Both the position numbers and the translations under genes were made by a program. Source: Stentor coeruleus (taxonomy: Eukaryota; Ciliophora; Heterotrichea; Heterotrichida; Stentoridae). Taken from it: 64,000 bases of DNA. The notes under the pieces are model-generated. The model did not search any database. It was given only the letters and a program-made list of their open reading frames with translations, and was not told the origin of the DNA. Shown here in pieces: positions 30,201 through 39,500 of the stretch. The stretch lies in the NCBI GenBank assembly GCA_001970955.1, contig MPUH01000077.1, positions 1-64,000 on the forward strand, read 5' to 3'. The stretch's first letter is position 1. Each line of letters opens with the position of its first letter.

Positions 30201-32141
30201 TTTCATAGAGTTTTCATCAGCGAAAATTTTGTCTTTGAACTCTGCTTGGTAGCTTACGGCAGCTAAACCATCAGCTTGGCATAAATATTTCATCATACTC
30301 AGGTACATACTATAATCTCGGATGTCGTTAGTTTCGAATTTCCCTGGTTGTAAACATGCGAACCAGCGATCAATTCTTCTTTCGCTATATTTTGACAGTT
30401 CCATAATAAACTTAAACATTTCTCTCAATATCTTGCCAATACTATGAAAATTTTTACTTGATAGCAAAGGTATAATCCTATCCTCATAATTAATAAGATT
30501 TTTCGAATTCTTCGGGTTGTTTTTAACAGAATCATAAACAAGTTTATACAAATCTCCTTCTAAAGGTGACAAATAAAAACTAACCAAGTTCTCTTTTTCT
30601 ACTTTATATGAAGCTTTAGTCTGTCCTCTTTCAAGTATTGGAGCCATAATTGATGATTGTGTTCTAAACTGTATAAGATCAGCAAGTTTTAAAAGCGCAT
30701 CAATAACCCCAATTTCTCTCATCGAGTTTTGTCTTTTTACTATATCAACTTCAGAAGCTGTGGAATGGATGACATATTTTTTAACATTCCCAAGCATTAT
30801 ATGCAAATGCTCACAAGTTTGTTTAAGCAAACTTTCCTTTTCAGGACTTTCTACAAGTACTCTTTGTGTTAAGTCAGCCTTCTGTAAATAATCATAAGCA
30901 TCTACAAGTTTTGGAATCATAAGGGCAAGTTTATAAACATGAGCAGTGTTAGTTTCTGGTACATCTTCAAGGACAAAAGCTACAGTTGAATAATCCTTTT
31001 TCGACTTAGCAAAAGATAACTCATATTTATCCTTATTTTTCTGTTCAATCAATGTTGTGAGTTCTTCTTGATACTCCACTTTAAGCATTTCTCCAGAGTT
31101 TTTAATCGACAAAATCACCCCAAACCTAATTTCTTTCTCACTAGTCGACGATTGTGGCAACAGTTCAAATTTTGTTGTATCATCCACACATTTACTTGTT
31201 AAAATCAGCGTCCCATTTTCTTTCTTTAAAAACTGCCCAGTAGCCAAATGCTTAATCCTAAAACTTTCACTCCACATAGCAATTCCCCCAACAAACGTAC
31301 TAAGTCTCTGTAACTCCCAAAGTGAACACGAGTTTTTATTTCCTTTCTGGACAAACACTTTAGGTTCAATATCTTGTTCCTCTTTTTCAATAATAATCTT
31401 AGACTCAGTTACCATTAGATACCCTTCTGATATTTTATGGAAAATCCTAAACGAATCTCCTGTAGTTGCATAAGTTCCAGCAGTTATAGAAATATTATAA
31501 CCCATATATTTTTTTAACCTCCAATTGTTATAATTCCCACAAGCATTTACTTCAGTTTTCCCTTCAGTGTTCTCCAGTGTCATATCATTGAAATGTAAAA
31601 AATAAGCTGATTTTTCATAACTGCATTTCAAATATAATGTGTCAGTATATTTTATAACTTCACCGGTTTTTCTAAGTTTATTAACAGGAAGGATTTCAAA
31701 CCAACTATCTTCATTGCCTTGATCGCTTATATAGATTTCTAAACACCCAGCTTCAAGAGCTATATTATGAGTGCTTACTGATAAAAAACCTTTACTATGC
31801 CAATGACGTAATTGGATTCTCTCACCATAGGTCAAAGATTTACCCATGGCCATCATCAGCTCTGAGTCTGTCTGTTCAGACCCGCTATCAACTTTCCTAG
31901 CATTTTCAATTCGAAAAAGGCAGCTCCGAGTTTGGACATTAGCCCCATGCTGTGAATCTTTAGGGATTAAGACAACAGATTTTGAAATCACCCCATCAGC
32001 TGAAATAACCCCTCGATAGTTTTCTTTACTTTTTAGAGAGATTTTTGTCATTACTAGAACAACGTCACCAACTTTCAGATTGCTTTCTTTACTGTCAGCA
32101 TTGACTTCTGGAGCATTATCTGCCATTTGGCCTGAGTTCAT
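24258..32141 (-). CDS. Inositol 1,4,5-trisphosphate receptor (IP3R) calcium channel
   Basis: This is an intracellular ligand-gated calcium-release channel of the IP3R/RyR superfamily, expected in ER or alveolar membranes. It is a single 2,627-residue exon, close to animal IP3Rs (about 2,700). The N-terminus holds the beta-trefoil ligand/suppressor region with MIR repeats (GDVVLVMTKISL, then LTYGERIQLRHWHSKGFLSV, then GDSFRIFHKISEGYLMV, then FRIKHLATGQFLKKENG). Helical RIH/ARM repeats follow. An EF-hand loop DSDKNGNISKSE lies near residue 1555, unusual for IP3Rs and more like RyRs. Transmembrane segments begin near 2235 (FIMIVLVNLILLF). The pore has the IP3R filter as GVRAGGGVGD near 2452 (GVRSGGGVGD in animals). 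The C-terminus keeps the zinc-finger linker CIICGREKYEF..EHIQLEHN and ends in a short helix. The upstream gene on the same strand ends 35 bp away. Confidence 0.93.
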   Translation of the reverse strand: MNSGQMADNAPEVNADSKESNLKVGDVVLVMTKISLKSKENYRGVISADGVISKSVVLIPKDSQHGANVQTRSCLFRIENARKVDSGSEQTDSELMMAMGKSLTYGERIQLRHWHSKGFLSVSTHNIALEAGCLEIYISDQGNEDSWFEILPVNKLRKTGEVIKYTDTLYLKCSYEKSAYFLHFNDMTLENTEGKTEVNACGNYNNWRLKKYMGYNISITAGTYATTGDSFRIFHKISEGYLMVTESKIIIEKEEQDIEPKVFVQKGNKNSCSLWELQRLSTFVGGIAMWSESFRIKHLATGQFLKKENGTLILTSKCVDDTTKFELLPQSSTSEKEIRFGVILSIKNSGEMLKVEYQEELTTLIEQKNKDKYELSFAKSKKDYSTVAFVLEDVPETNTAHVYKLALMIPKLVDAYDYLQKADLTQRVLVESPEKESLLKQTCEHLHIMLGNVKKYVIHSTASEVDIVKRQNSMREIGVIDALLKLADLIQFRTQSSIMAPILERGQTKASYKVEKENLVSFYLSPLEGDLYKLVYDSVKNNPKNSKNLINYEDRIIPLLSSKNFHSIGKILREMFKFIMELSKYSERRIDRWFACLQPGKFETNDIRDYSMYLSMMKYLCQADGLAAVSYQAEFKDKIFADENSMKIIKMHVINNMPCIELDCYNKTTSLKDILKASPHLSNLDIVKPDDLIDLNREVPIFYLQDLCRDKEYGRYVASAVDFYCSMCLGRYTPAIEQVKRYLFVTPNFLLLAINSNVNFKLRASFIEFLIAVFIDVDPYVPVSKFKPRCYDWEDSPNSRSLIRMDKVLKVDTPEFFVEIAQNVMNFWTIDHDIVYDEIGGMLKLVTAYLKLTKVLLDFEVFEIEFLFKLQENLIYLIMGVSERHDHWCSLLVEKARQLLDAKYRHSLEHSLSFMLEETMNALSVMMIRRENLHVELLCNIFFDYIQERNTEVDFSLGSPLMKKRYKEALSILEWKIELEGKIYHLDIYLLHLLFNSDKSVNKEVRKKALEMILADLNLRNTLKKELSQVEFLNLQPERDKYNQVFTKSRELSMKLKTLLSLQAGKVIKLEYNICLKEASIIILDILQLFKSESQNTSTKERMQTIMRHANVLDGLSKVLLLKNTSHKVLYRNTINLMYNFVLDNPTNQELLLPFVDELLGKIEVGLGVTKLLAQILNKNSKLRKGNRVIKLISESIDSHPYEYHLIQLLRTFVYDEKMLIIPKMQIDILKWAFNNKKIKEMHLQHSSHYDYLDPKIPANEDEKTKKAARKFHCEVIKTINVCTCCNRFGIMQGRKLITIANLIKTLKKPEISKQFKKHYLKFLYEAYMNGSTGEKSGIIGISVIEDIFKELIIKDLDYALETIDIIVGISQKGLYKNIPCARGQDLKFNAFMQLVVASNPIEFTNESSLEEKRIIRKVKLNDKEQEVLDHWNYLSGGQAWHSEKDGVLHIMRDMLLTENFSSEQYEFINDIKNRLKLMVKAFEDYERRVKNLDFSNILLIINACREACILRENEEGEDETIQQVLNEKVQSLVVSLRESIIDRKMSLEEVFSLFDSDKNGNISKSEFKNGIKCLLNHQLFDIDNCFAYFAEESDSSDVNSGLISMRVFSTKLRTYFYNNRISREKKKTEKMKTLGKVLSRPEGLINNENIVIDFNSFLDTFGEVCKDQDIHELVNKIRKSFVNPAITSNDFSILKEFVSKLGTAFKRKEHKIYLLQILKLLIPSDLKINQVFDTKSDEQNERLEDIRKTQEILSKSGVLELALTIISSEHELELVDEAVQLLLSMMKFGNQKVQEKFLEILKHSDNSYLFSYIRLKLRQSRDRIVDRAKVTYEKNPEKALQGKVSDDELERNNIFFECAIERRKSMRKPYHVEKLIKLLQYCCENCYSDFQHYIRSQDNFSFGKKAISINMVNEIAQYLINIKEVGPELINDEEAIIIIPQCYETLIDLCRGPCIENQLLLGQRRKLYKFVDNIINEKKFGRTFYTKSVSFLKVLLEGEVNKDIGMTMLEEINFECLSGEALKIYKELIHNNKDAILEENINIDDEASLLPCKGNSKPLELDEWIAICSGFDIIIIFLKLKSKFPDSAKLKRLSLDGNNERIKTLSNRILKLGGRQESMYQGLVTFFKLRFAKNDPNDVTYETAYEFYLSLLSSVEIDRDGYLEQSFFRVPAMIVFLSNNMRDKLLYELNRNSHEEKIKSVFHNSEVCQIHMSHLQKLSRFKTLSWWSSKSKSLANISFIMIVLVNLILLFSISSPSDDNFNIGAFPGRIFLTILGVILIFLSILVYLMFIVENYPEILYEKFNKPKDSDIYKLPSANKLQGTVLVKYYAESNSQAQQKSIFDGIFRLFYVFFYFENLYNLVYIVLVCVAWKTVFVYPFLLLDIVRRNENLRYILRAVTQNKRQLGLTVLLGLIIVYLFGVVGFLSFSEFYDNGTACDTLLSCVTYTLYYGVRAGGGVGDALDSPDKNNSLYSWRHVFDLLFFIIVIIILLNIIFGIIIDTFGELRDKRKKIEEDVNNFCIICGREKYEFELRGSGWNEHIQLEHNLFSYLAYIIYIRRNPLSECDGLEKYVKNKIAEGDVSFLPKTAMCLEKGEKGEQNNMIKDIDMGIKNIEDLLTKFEASHNS

Positions 32142-32176
32142 TATTTATATGTTATTTAGTTTTGAAGATTTTATAA

Positions 32177-32959
32177 CTATTTGTTTTTAAAATATGATGA
32201 AGCCATAATTCTCTCGAGAGGCTTGTTTTCAGGCTTGAACTTGTTTTGTATGCTTTGCTTAAATTCTTTTTTTGCCCGATCGTCGACTTGCCGATCTGAA
32301 GAATTTATGCTCATTGAACTTAGGGACTTGTTGGGGCTTGGGTCTCTTCTCATATCATTTTGCGACCTAAGCGATGGTTTCCTTTTTTTGATAACATCAT
32401 TCAAGTTGGCCCTTTCTCTTACTGTAACAAAAATTTTAATCATTTCCCTTCTAAGCAGTTTTCTAATACTTTTAATAAGTCCTTTCACTTTCAATCCTCT
32501 TTTCGAAGCTGTTCTATTTACAACCTGAAACCCAGTATTTGACTTCCATCTATACAAATAAGCACTTTTCATACACCTTATCGAGCTTTTTATCACAGGT
32601 TTAATCCTTGCTATAAATCCAACTATACCAATATTGTTAATAAACATTGTTTTCGCTATTGCTTTTGTGAGCTTTTCAGTTTCGCTTTTATATCTGTTTT
32701 CGCATAAGGCCAGCATTTTCATAAGGTCAAAAATGTTTGAGTTTTTTATTGTCAAATTGCCTTTAAGATTCCTTAGCCGGGTATTTGTCTTCTGACTTGC
32801 GATTTTTGAAGTACTATTCCGTGAAAAACTGAAGGCATCATATAAAGAAACTGAGTTCTCATTAGGGTTCTGTTCTACTTCTATAGCGCTAACATCTATA
32901 CGGCTTGTATTTAAGGTCCTATCACTAGACAGAGGGTCGGAAAATATTATTTTTGACAT
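32177..32959 (-). CDS. Basic hypothetical protein upstream of IP3R
   Basis: It encodes 260 residues with high Lys/Arg and Ser content. The N-terminal 60 residues are Ser/Asn-rich. Residues about 85-190 are helical and basic (FDLMKMLALCENRYKSETEK, then AYLYRWKSNTGFQVVNR, then LIKSIRKLLRREMIKIFVTV). The C-terminal 60 are disordered (SLRSQNDMRRDPSPNKSLSS). The repeated pattern of helices with R-W or R-R-E-M is faintly like IQ or calmodulin-binding helices, but no consensus IQ motif is clear. Stop to the IP3R start is 35 bp on the same strand; a shared transcript is possible but not shown. Confidence 0.6.
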   Translation of the reverse strand: MSKIIFSDPLSSDRTLNTSRIDVSAIEVEQNPNENSVSLYDAFSFSRNSTSKIASQKTNTRLRNLKGNLTIKNSNIFDLMKMLALCENRYKSETEKLTKAIAKTMFINNIGIVGFIARIKPVIKSSIRCMKSAYLYRWKSNTGFQVVNRTASKRGLKVKGLIKSIRKLLRREMIKIFVTVRERANLNDVIKKRKPSLRSQNDMRRDPSPNKSLSSMSINSSDRQVDDRAKKEFKQSIQNKFKPENKPLERIMASSYFKNK

Positions 32960-33233
32960 TTATTACTATTCAAAACACACACAAATACCTTATAACTAAA
33001 TTATTATCATACATCATCAGAAAACTTCATAAAGCAAACTATACAAAAACGTAACCGGGAATATATTTTCCACAATTTCCTACAAAAAGTAAGAAAATCT
33101 CAAAACCCATCAATATTTTTCTATAAACCCTCCATATAACCTCTAAACCTTAAGCCTATTTCTTATTATTTTCCTATACTTTTATCAAAAACCTTATCCA
33201 CAAAGCTTTTTCATATTACCAAGGCTAATAATA
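32960..33233. promoter_or_regulatory. Divergent spacer between a minus-strand gene and the hydrolase gene
   Basis: This 274 bp lies between two gene starts. Almost all of it is G-poor and A/C/T-rich on the plus strand (CACACACAAATACC near 32971; CCCATC, CCCTCC and CCTCTAAACC after 33100), marking it as the leader of the hydrolase gene at 33234. Confidence 0.35.
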
Positions 33234-34301
33234 ATGTCATTTTTGAAAAAAGGCTATGAAGATCTCTGGAAAAGTATAATCCGCCCCCCAAGGGATAGTT
33301 ACTCCATCTCCGACTTAGGCCCTGCCGAATTCGAAATCAAAGGTAAAATCTACAAACGTACCGACCTCCAAGTAAAAAACCATAGAAACTTGACCTTAGA
33401 ATGTTCATTTTTCGAACCCGCAGATGATTATCGTGTTGCAGAAAAGCTTCCTTGTGTTATCTACCTTCACGGGAATTGTAGTTCAAGAATTGAAGCCCTT
33501 CCTGGTGTCCAATGCTTATTACCAGATAATATCACAGTTTTCTCTTTTGACATGGCTGGTTCAGGTCTTTCTCAAGGAGAGTATATTTCTTTAGGTTGGT
33601 ATGAACGTGATGATATTGATTGTGTTGTTGAATATTTAAGAAATAGTGGTAAAGTCTCTTGTATTGGGCTCTGGGGAAGAAGTATGGGTGCTGTAACTGC
33701 ATTATTACATATAGATAGAGACCCATCTATAGCTGGTGCTGTTTTAGATAGCCCATTTGCAAATTTACGACAATTAGCTGAAGAACTTGCTAAATCATAT
33801 ACAAAAGTCCCTAATTTTATCCTTTCGAGTGTTATGTATTTTGTTAAAAAAACCATAAAGAAAAAAGCTGGGTTTAATATTGAAGACTTGAATCCTCTTG
33901 ATCATGTTGATAAATCGTTTATACCTGTTCAGTTTATTGCTGCTAAAGATGATAATTTTATATTACCGGCACATACAGAAAGGTTACATGAACTTTATGC
34001 TGGGGAAAAATGTTTGAAGATTGTGGAAGGAGATCATAACTCGATGAGACCTGAATATGTTATGAATGGGATTACGATTTTTTTCCATTATTGTTTACAG
34101 TGTGAACTACTCCCTTCAAACCCTCCTAAGAAACCATCACGCAAAGTGCCGAAATTCAACTCCAGCAATAAAATGTTTGAACAAGCTTTGTTGTTTCAAA
34201 ACAATATCATGAATGAAGAAGAAATGCTTGCTCAAGCAATACAAGAAAGTCTTAAACTCAACGAATCTAATGAAAAAAGCTTATCTGGTGAGAATAAATA
34301 G
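33234..34301 (+). CDS. Alpha/beta hydrolase with C-terminal ubiquitin-interacting motif
   Basis: This is a serine hydrolase of the S33/ABHD type, 355 residues. The oxyanion strand reads VIYLHGNCSSR (76-85). The nucleophile elbow GRSMG places Ser at 150. The acid is in AAKDDNF (Asp239 or 240) and the base in EGDHNS (His268), so the catalytic triad is complete. Fold segments such as FSFDMAGSGLSQGEY and VLDSPFANLRQL match the bacterial/plant-like alpha/beta hydrolase group. After the hydrolase domain, residues about 330-348 read NEEEMLAQAIQESLKLNES, a good UIM consensus (acidic run, then Ala-x-x-x-Ser), suggesting ubiquitin binding. The substrate is unknown; esterase, depalmitoylase or peptidase are all possible. 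Confidence 0.85.
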   Translation: MSFLKKGYEDLWKSIIRPPRDSYSISDLGPAEFEIKGKIYKRTDLQVKNHRNLTLECSFFEPADDYRVAEKLPCVIYLHGNCSSRIEALPGVQCLLPDNITVFSFDMAGSGLSQGEYISLGWYERDDIDCVVEYLRNSGKVSCIGLWGRSMGAVTALLHIDRDPSIAGAVLDSPFANLRQLAEELAKSYTKVPNFILSSVMYFVKKTIKKKAGFNIEDLNPLDHVDKSFIPVQFIAAKDDNFILPAHTERLHELYAGEKCLKIVEGDHNSMRPEYVMNGITIFFHYCLQCELLPSNPPKKPSRKVPKFNSSNKMFEQALLFQNNIMNEEEMLAQAIQESLKLNESNEKSLSGENK

Positions 34302-34404
34302 TTATATATTTTAATTAGCATGACTTACTTAAGATCTGAAGCATTAATTAGTTAACTTTTCATATTAATTGTCAATGTAAATAATTATATTGAAATATCA
34401 TATA

Positions 34405-35622
34405 ATGGACAAAGAAGATTTTACAACAGACAGAGTAAGACTTGATAATAACGATGAAAGTACCTCATTTCTCTACAAATCCGAGCTTCCAAACGATATT
34501 GATAAAGTCAATGACTTTAAAAAAGCTTTAGAAGCTTTTGCCCTTGACGATGACTCTGATCTTATTGGCGATTTATCACAAATAGTCCCAGATTCTCGTC
34601 CATACAATATAGACAAATATGATAGTGTTTTGCTTAATGCTCGCTCATCACGAGCTCTATGTTTAAAATTCGACTCAGAACCATGCGGATTAATAAAAAG
34701 TGATGCTAAAAATCAAGACTTTTCATTATTGTCAATATTAAACCGTATGAAAACAGGTCACAAAGTCTATAAATACAATTATAATACACCTTCTAGAAAA
34801 ATAGTTACAGTAAAAATCAATCAAGGAATTATTGAAATCTATACATCAGAAACTAGGAAAAAAAGACTAGGGTTTTCTGATATTTATGGGGTAATACTCG
34901 GTTCAGTATCTTCTACTTTTAAGATGAATAAAAGTCAAATTGAGTTTAAATATGGTAAATTACATACTCAAGAAGATTGCTTTTCTGTTATAACTGATTT
35001 AAGATCTTATGACTTTGGGACAATTAGTTATTTAGCTATGTATGATATTTGTTTATCACTTAGCTGGTTATGTTGTCTTAATAATTGTATGCAAAGTAGT
35101 ATTCCTTTTACTAAATGTGATGTTTATGTAGACTTTTTGTCTTATAGGAATGTGTTTGAGAAACTAAAAAGGGAAGCTAGTATTAGATTTATGTCTATTC
35201 ATGAACTTTTTTTGGTAAAAATCACGCAGCTCGCCATTTACAAAACTTTAAAACAAATGGAAAATACTACAGTCATAAATAAAATTGTCACTATTCTCAA
35301 TAAACGTTTTTCATTCTCTGGAAAACTATATAGATTTATTCGATTTATAATAATGCCGCTCATTTGTGGAGATTCTTACACAAAAAAAGAACTTAAAGAT
35401 CGAATAAGAATTAATTTGCTTATTGGAAACAAACTCAAAGCTCTAAATGCTGTTATAAATCAGATAGAAGATGAAGATAATAAATTTAAAGCGAATACAA
35501 AAAAAACTGTATTAGAGTCAATGATAGTCCCAAGCTGTAGGTCGATTTTTAGAAAGCCTAAAGCTTCAGATAATTTTTTGGCAGCTTTAAGGAAGAAAGC
35601 TGTTGTGTCGAAGAAAAAATAA
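34405..35622 (+). CDS. Hypothetical protein with possible PH-like domain
   Basis: The first in-frame ATG is at 34405 (MDKEDFTTDR); upstream in-frame codons contain no ATG. About 405 residues. The first 100 are acidic and disordered. Residues about 110-215 have the alternation of a PH-type barrel: MKTGHKVYKYNYNTPSRKIV, then VKINQGIIEIYTSETRKK, then FSDIYGVILGSVSSTFK, then CFSVITDLRSYDFGTISYLA, ending in a hydrophobic helix (LSLSWLCCLNN). That order resembles the PH domains of PLC-like or kinesin-associated proteins, but no lipid-binding residues can be assigned. The C-terminal part is helical and basic. Orientation and spacing (about 100 bp) follow the hydrolase gene. Confidence 0.5.
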   Translation: MDKEDFTTDRVRLDNNDESTSFLYKSELPNDIDKVNDFKKALEAFALDDDSDLIGDLSQIVPDSRPYNIDKYDSVLLNARSSRALCLKFDSEPCGLIKSDAKNQDFSLLSILNRMKTGHKVYKYNYNTPSRKIVTVKINQGIIEIYTSETRKKRLGFSDIYGVILGSVSSTFKMNKSQIEFKYGKLHTQEDCFSVITDLRSYDFGTISYLAMYDICLSLSWLCCLNNCMQSSIPFTKCDVYVDFLSYRNVFEKLKREASIRFMSIHELFLVKITQLAIYKTLKQMENTTVINKIVTILNKRFSFSGKLYRFIRFIIMPLICGDSYTKKELKDRIRINLLIGNKLKALNAVINQIEDEDNKFKANTKKTVLESMIVPSCRSIFRKPKASDNFLAALRKKAVVSKKK

Positions 35623-36588
35623 TATGTTTTTTTAGTAAAATGTTATATGTTAAGAAGGATTATAGAGAAATGGGAAGGATATTCTTATGATTGAGAATTA
35701 GTTTTTATTAATGGGAAATATTACTTTGAGGTTTTAGGATTAATTTAGGGTTGCTGATATATTTTTTATGGATTTTTAGGGTTTATGAAGGATTTTAGAA
35801 TTTTTTGGTTCTATGATTTGAATTTTTATTTTTGTTAGTGAAGAAAGGTATATATGGATTTATTATTATAGTTATGTTGGTTTATAAGTAAAATAAGCTT
35901 TTTTATGAGATTTCGAAGAGTTGAGGCTATTTGGAGGAATATATTTTTATATGCTTTTTGGATTTTTATTTTATGTGGAATTTTAATATTAAAGATATGA
36001 AGATAGTAACTATTAGTTATATTCAGAATATGCATTATTATTAGATATTTTCTTCAAATAAATAAGCAAACCAATTACTTGACACTTTAAACAATTAAAA
36101 CACATTTTTTTCAACTTAATCTACTTAAATAACTTATCAATAATATTTTCCACTCAAAAAAATATTTTTCAATCCCCATTCTCTTAATCTTAAAATTCTA
36201 CTTTGACTACCCTCCCTTTCTCTAATTTATATAAAAAATCCTACTTCTCTATCCTTCTTCCTATAATTTTATATAACTCTATTAATCCCAATAAAAAATA
36301 TCTAAAATCATATAAAACTATACCACAATCCCAAAAAATAATTTCCTCTCATCTTCTAAAAATCCTAATTTTCCTAAATCTCAATCCATATACCCAAAAT
36401 AAGCCTACTTCCTTTAAATCCTAATCATCTCATAATTTCATTAAAAAAAATAATCATTCCATCCAAAACCTCTCCAACATCATAAAATGACAAATTTTCC
36501 TTGATATATTCAATAGCCTCAAAATACAAAAAAAAAAACTCATCCAGCATTAAAATTATAAAAAGACCTTCTCCGGGCACTAGTAAAA
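35623..36588. other. Long intergenic region with a strand-composition switch
   Basis: This is 966 bp. From 35640 to about 35960 the plus strand is G/T-rich with very little C (repeated TTTAGGATTT-like text). From about 36060 to 36588 it is A/C/T-rich with almost no G. The switch fits a 3' flank followed by a 5' flank. Short apparent frames here (for example 36203-36424) are by-products of the low G content and are not credited. Confidence 0.5.
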
Positions 36589-39500
36589 ATGTCTGAATGG
36601 ATAAGTGATTATCAAGAAGACAGCTTTATAGATTCTCGTGATACTATGAACACTTGGTGTACAGGAAGAGTTTTAGCAATCAATTTTGACTCAAAGTGGA
36701 TTCGGATAAGGTATGATGGTTGGAGCGAAAAGTGGGACAATACATTTTCTTTCACTTCCAATCGAATTGCCCCCTTTCGTAAGAAAAGTGAATTGTATAC
36801 TGGGCAAAAAGGTATAGCGATAAGGGCTTGGGAGTTTTCACTAGAAGAAATCGAATCGAGTATTGAAATTATGGAAAACCTTCCTGAGACTCCTTTTAAA
36901 ATCACTCAGTTTATCAGAGGGAAACTATTTACTCTAGTCGACTGTTTACTAGTAAATGAATACAAAACTCAAACTGATCTTGAAGCATCAATATCCTTCT
37001 TTACAAAAGTCTTAGACTTCATCGTCACTTGGCTCAAAAACTTTAAAGAAAACTTCGCCTTCTACAATGAATATCTAACAAATCCTGACTTATTCCTAAC
37101 AAACCCTCAAGTAGCCTTATCTTGTGCATGGCCCGAGTTACTTTTTACCCTCAAAAGGCTTTTTGCCCTTGATCTTAGAACATCCCGTCCTTTACAATCA
37201 TGGGATATTGTCCCAAAAGACTATTCTTTCACATCATCTACAGAGCAACGTAACAAAACTTTATTTTATCTTATAAACTACTTTTCCTCAATAGGTGGAT
37301 TCGATATTATTAATGAAATTCTTAAAGAAAATGAGTAATTCCTATATAGAGATATAAAAAAAGCACCTTTTAAATTCATTTACAACTTGCCTGTTTATGA
37401 AATTCGGGCTTATTTCACTAAAACTTTTGATCTTTTATGGACTACATCGTTTAAAGATTTAGTTATTGAAAGAATACAAAAAATATCAGATAAAGAGATT
37501 AAAATGCTTGAAAAAGATGTTGTTACTAGTGTCATTGGGGTATTAAAAGTTATGGTTGATGATAGTGAGGATGATTGGGATTCAGTTGAATTAGGACTCG
37601 CTTTAAAGCTTTTGAAATGTCCGTATATGGAAAAAAAACTCAAAGGACTTAGTGAAATTAAAGAGATTATTGAGAATATTAGTGAAAAAGAGTCTAGTGC
37701 CAAGAGAAAGTATAAGCTTTTGAATCCAGAAGTGTTGGCAAAATGGATTGTTGAGAATAAAGTGTTGGAAACTGTTGTGGAAAACGCTCACGAAGAGATG
37801 ATAAAAAGGCTTTCTTGCGTGCTTATTTTCCTAGCCGAGAACAAAAAACTCAAAACTTTCCACCTTGACTTAATCCTCAAATATGCCCAAAATCATCACG
37901 ACTCCTTACTAATTTCTGTCTATAAAGTTATAACCGATATAGCCCCTCATATATCTTTTAAACTCCAAAATTACTTATATAAAAAGCTCACAGATACTCC
38001 AGCAGAAGATTATGATGAGAAATTCCTACGAATGATTTATGAGTTCAGTACAAGGTCTATAACCCGTGAAAGAGAAGAATATTTTGCTTTAAACTTACTT
38101 TACGATCTTTGTTTAGACTCAGNATTCAGTACAAAGTCTATAACCCGTGAAAGAGAAGAATATTTTGCTTTAAACCTACTTTACGATCTTTGTTTAGACT
38201 CAGCTAAACCTAAACTCCATGAACTTTCTACAAAATGCTTTGTTGATTTGCTAAAATACTCAAAGTCTCAAGATAACTATGGAAATTATATAGAAAAAGC
38301 TGTAAAAAACATCCAAAATAACGACTCAGTCTGTCAGTCTATGATGATTATCCAAAAAATCCTCACTTTAAGCATGAACTACCGTTTTCGTGAAGAACTC
38401 TTTAAAAAACTTGACTCATCAAGCGAAGGGGTGTTTAAGCTTATAAGCCAATCCTTCCTCACAGGTTACAACCTAGAAAAACGTCCTGTTTTTACACAGA
38501 CTAAAAACATAAAAACCCGTTTAAAGTTCTGGAAGTTCATAATAACAAAACAAAATGTTGATATGACTATTGATGATATAATAGAACTAAAAAATGCTAT
38601 ATCAAAATCAAACTATGGGGCTAAAGCAATAAAAAAGTACTGGAACACTTTATTAAAACTTGTAAAAACATTTTTTCCTCCTGGGATGAATTCTGATATT
38701 CTAGAAAATATGTACTTAGCTCAAAATACCTCAGCTGAAAAAGCTGATAAAATCTCAATAGAGTCTTTTGAAGTTTTTTATGAGTTATTCCTTAAAGTGA
38801 ATAATGAACTTAGATGCTTAGATATCAAATATGAAGCTTTTCATACTAGAAATAATATCAATCTTAAAGGCTTCCATTACCTTGTAAACATAACATTTCA
38901 GTCAATTGATAAAGATATTGTCTCTAAATCTATGAAACTTCTTATCAACTTAAACCTAAAACTAAGCCGTGTACTTTTATCTAAACGTGAAGATATATGG
39001 GCTGATTTTCTTAGCATTCTACATACATATATGGTTTCTAGCTTAGATTCATTACAAGTCAACAAATCTTTAACCCTTGTTTTACAGTTCCTAGAAAACA
39101 ACAACAAACGTGAAGAGTTTTTCCAATACAATTGTGCTGTTGCTTTCAAACAAGCTTCAGAAATCGAATATAACAAGTTTACAACAAATTATAAAATCAG
39201 CATTGGGAGTATCAGAAAACGTATTGCTGACCATTATAAAAAGCCTATAAACAGTATTATCATATCTTTGACTAACACTTTAGAAAGATATGATTATTTA
39301 TATGATGATGTCCCTTTAAGTAGCTTAAAATCCCCTTATTATTTTATTGTAGAAATTGTCACAGCAAGACAAGATTTGATTTCTCCTTGGCAGTATTTCT
39401 CAAAATGTCAGGTTTTTCAAGAAAGTTTATTAGAAATGCTTCCACAGTTTGATAAAAATAGTGCTGATCTTGCTTGGACTATATTAAATAAAGTGTCTCT

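Noticed and set aside
32177-32959. IQ-motif (calmodulin-binding) protein.
   Set aside because: Basic helices are present but no segment fits the IQxxxRGxxxR consensus closely enough.
35835-36035. 66-codon minus-strand frame in the spacer before the USP gene.
   Set aside because: Low-complexity Ile/Asn/Lys content in AT-rich sequence, no conserved features.
36203-36424. 73-codon open frame upstream of the USP gene.
   Set aside because: It lies in a nearly G-free 5' flank where stop codons containing G are rare, so an open frame is expected by chance; amino-acid content is only low-complexity.
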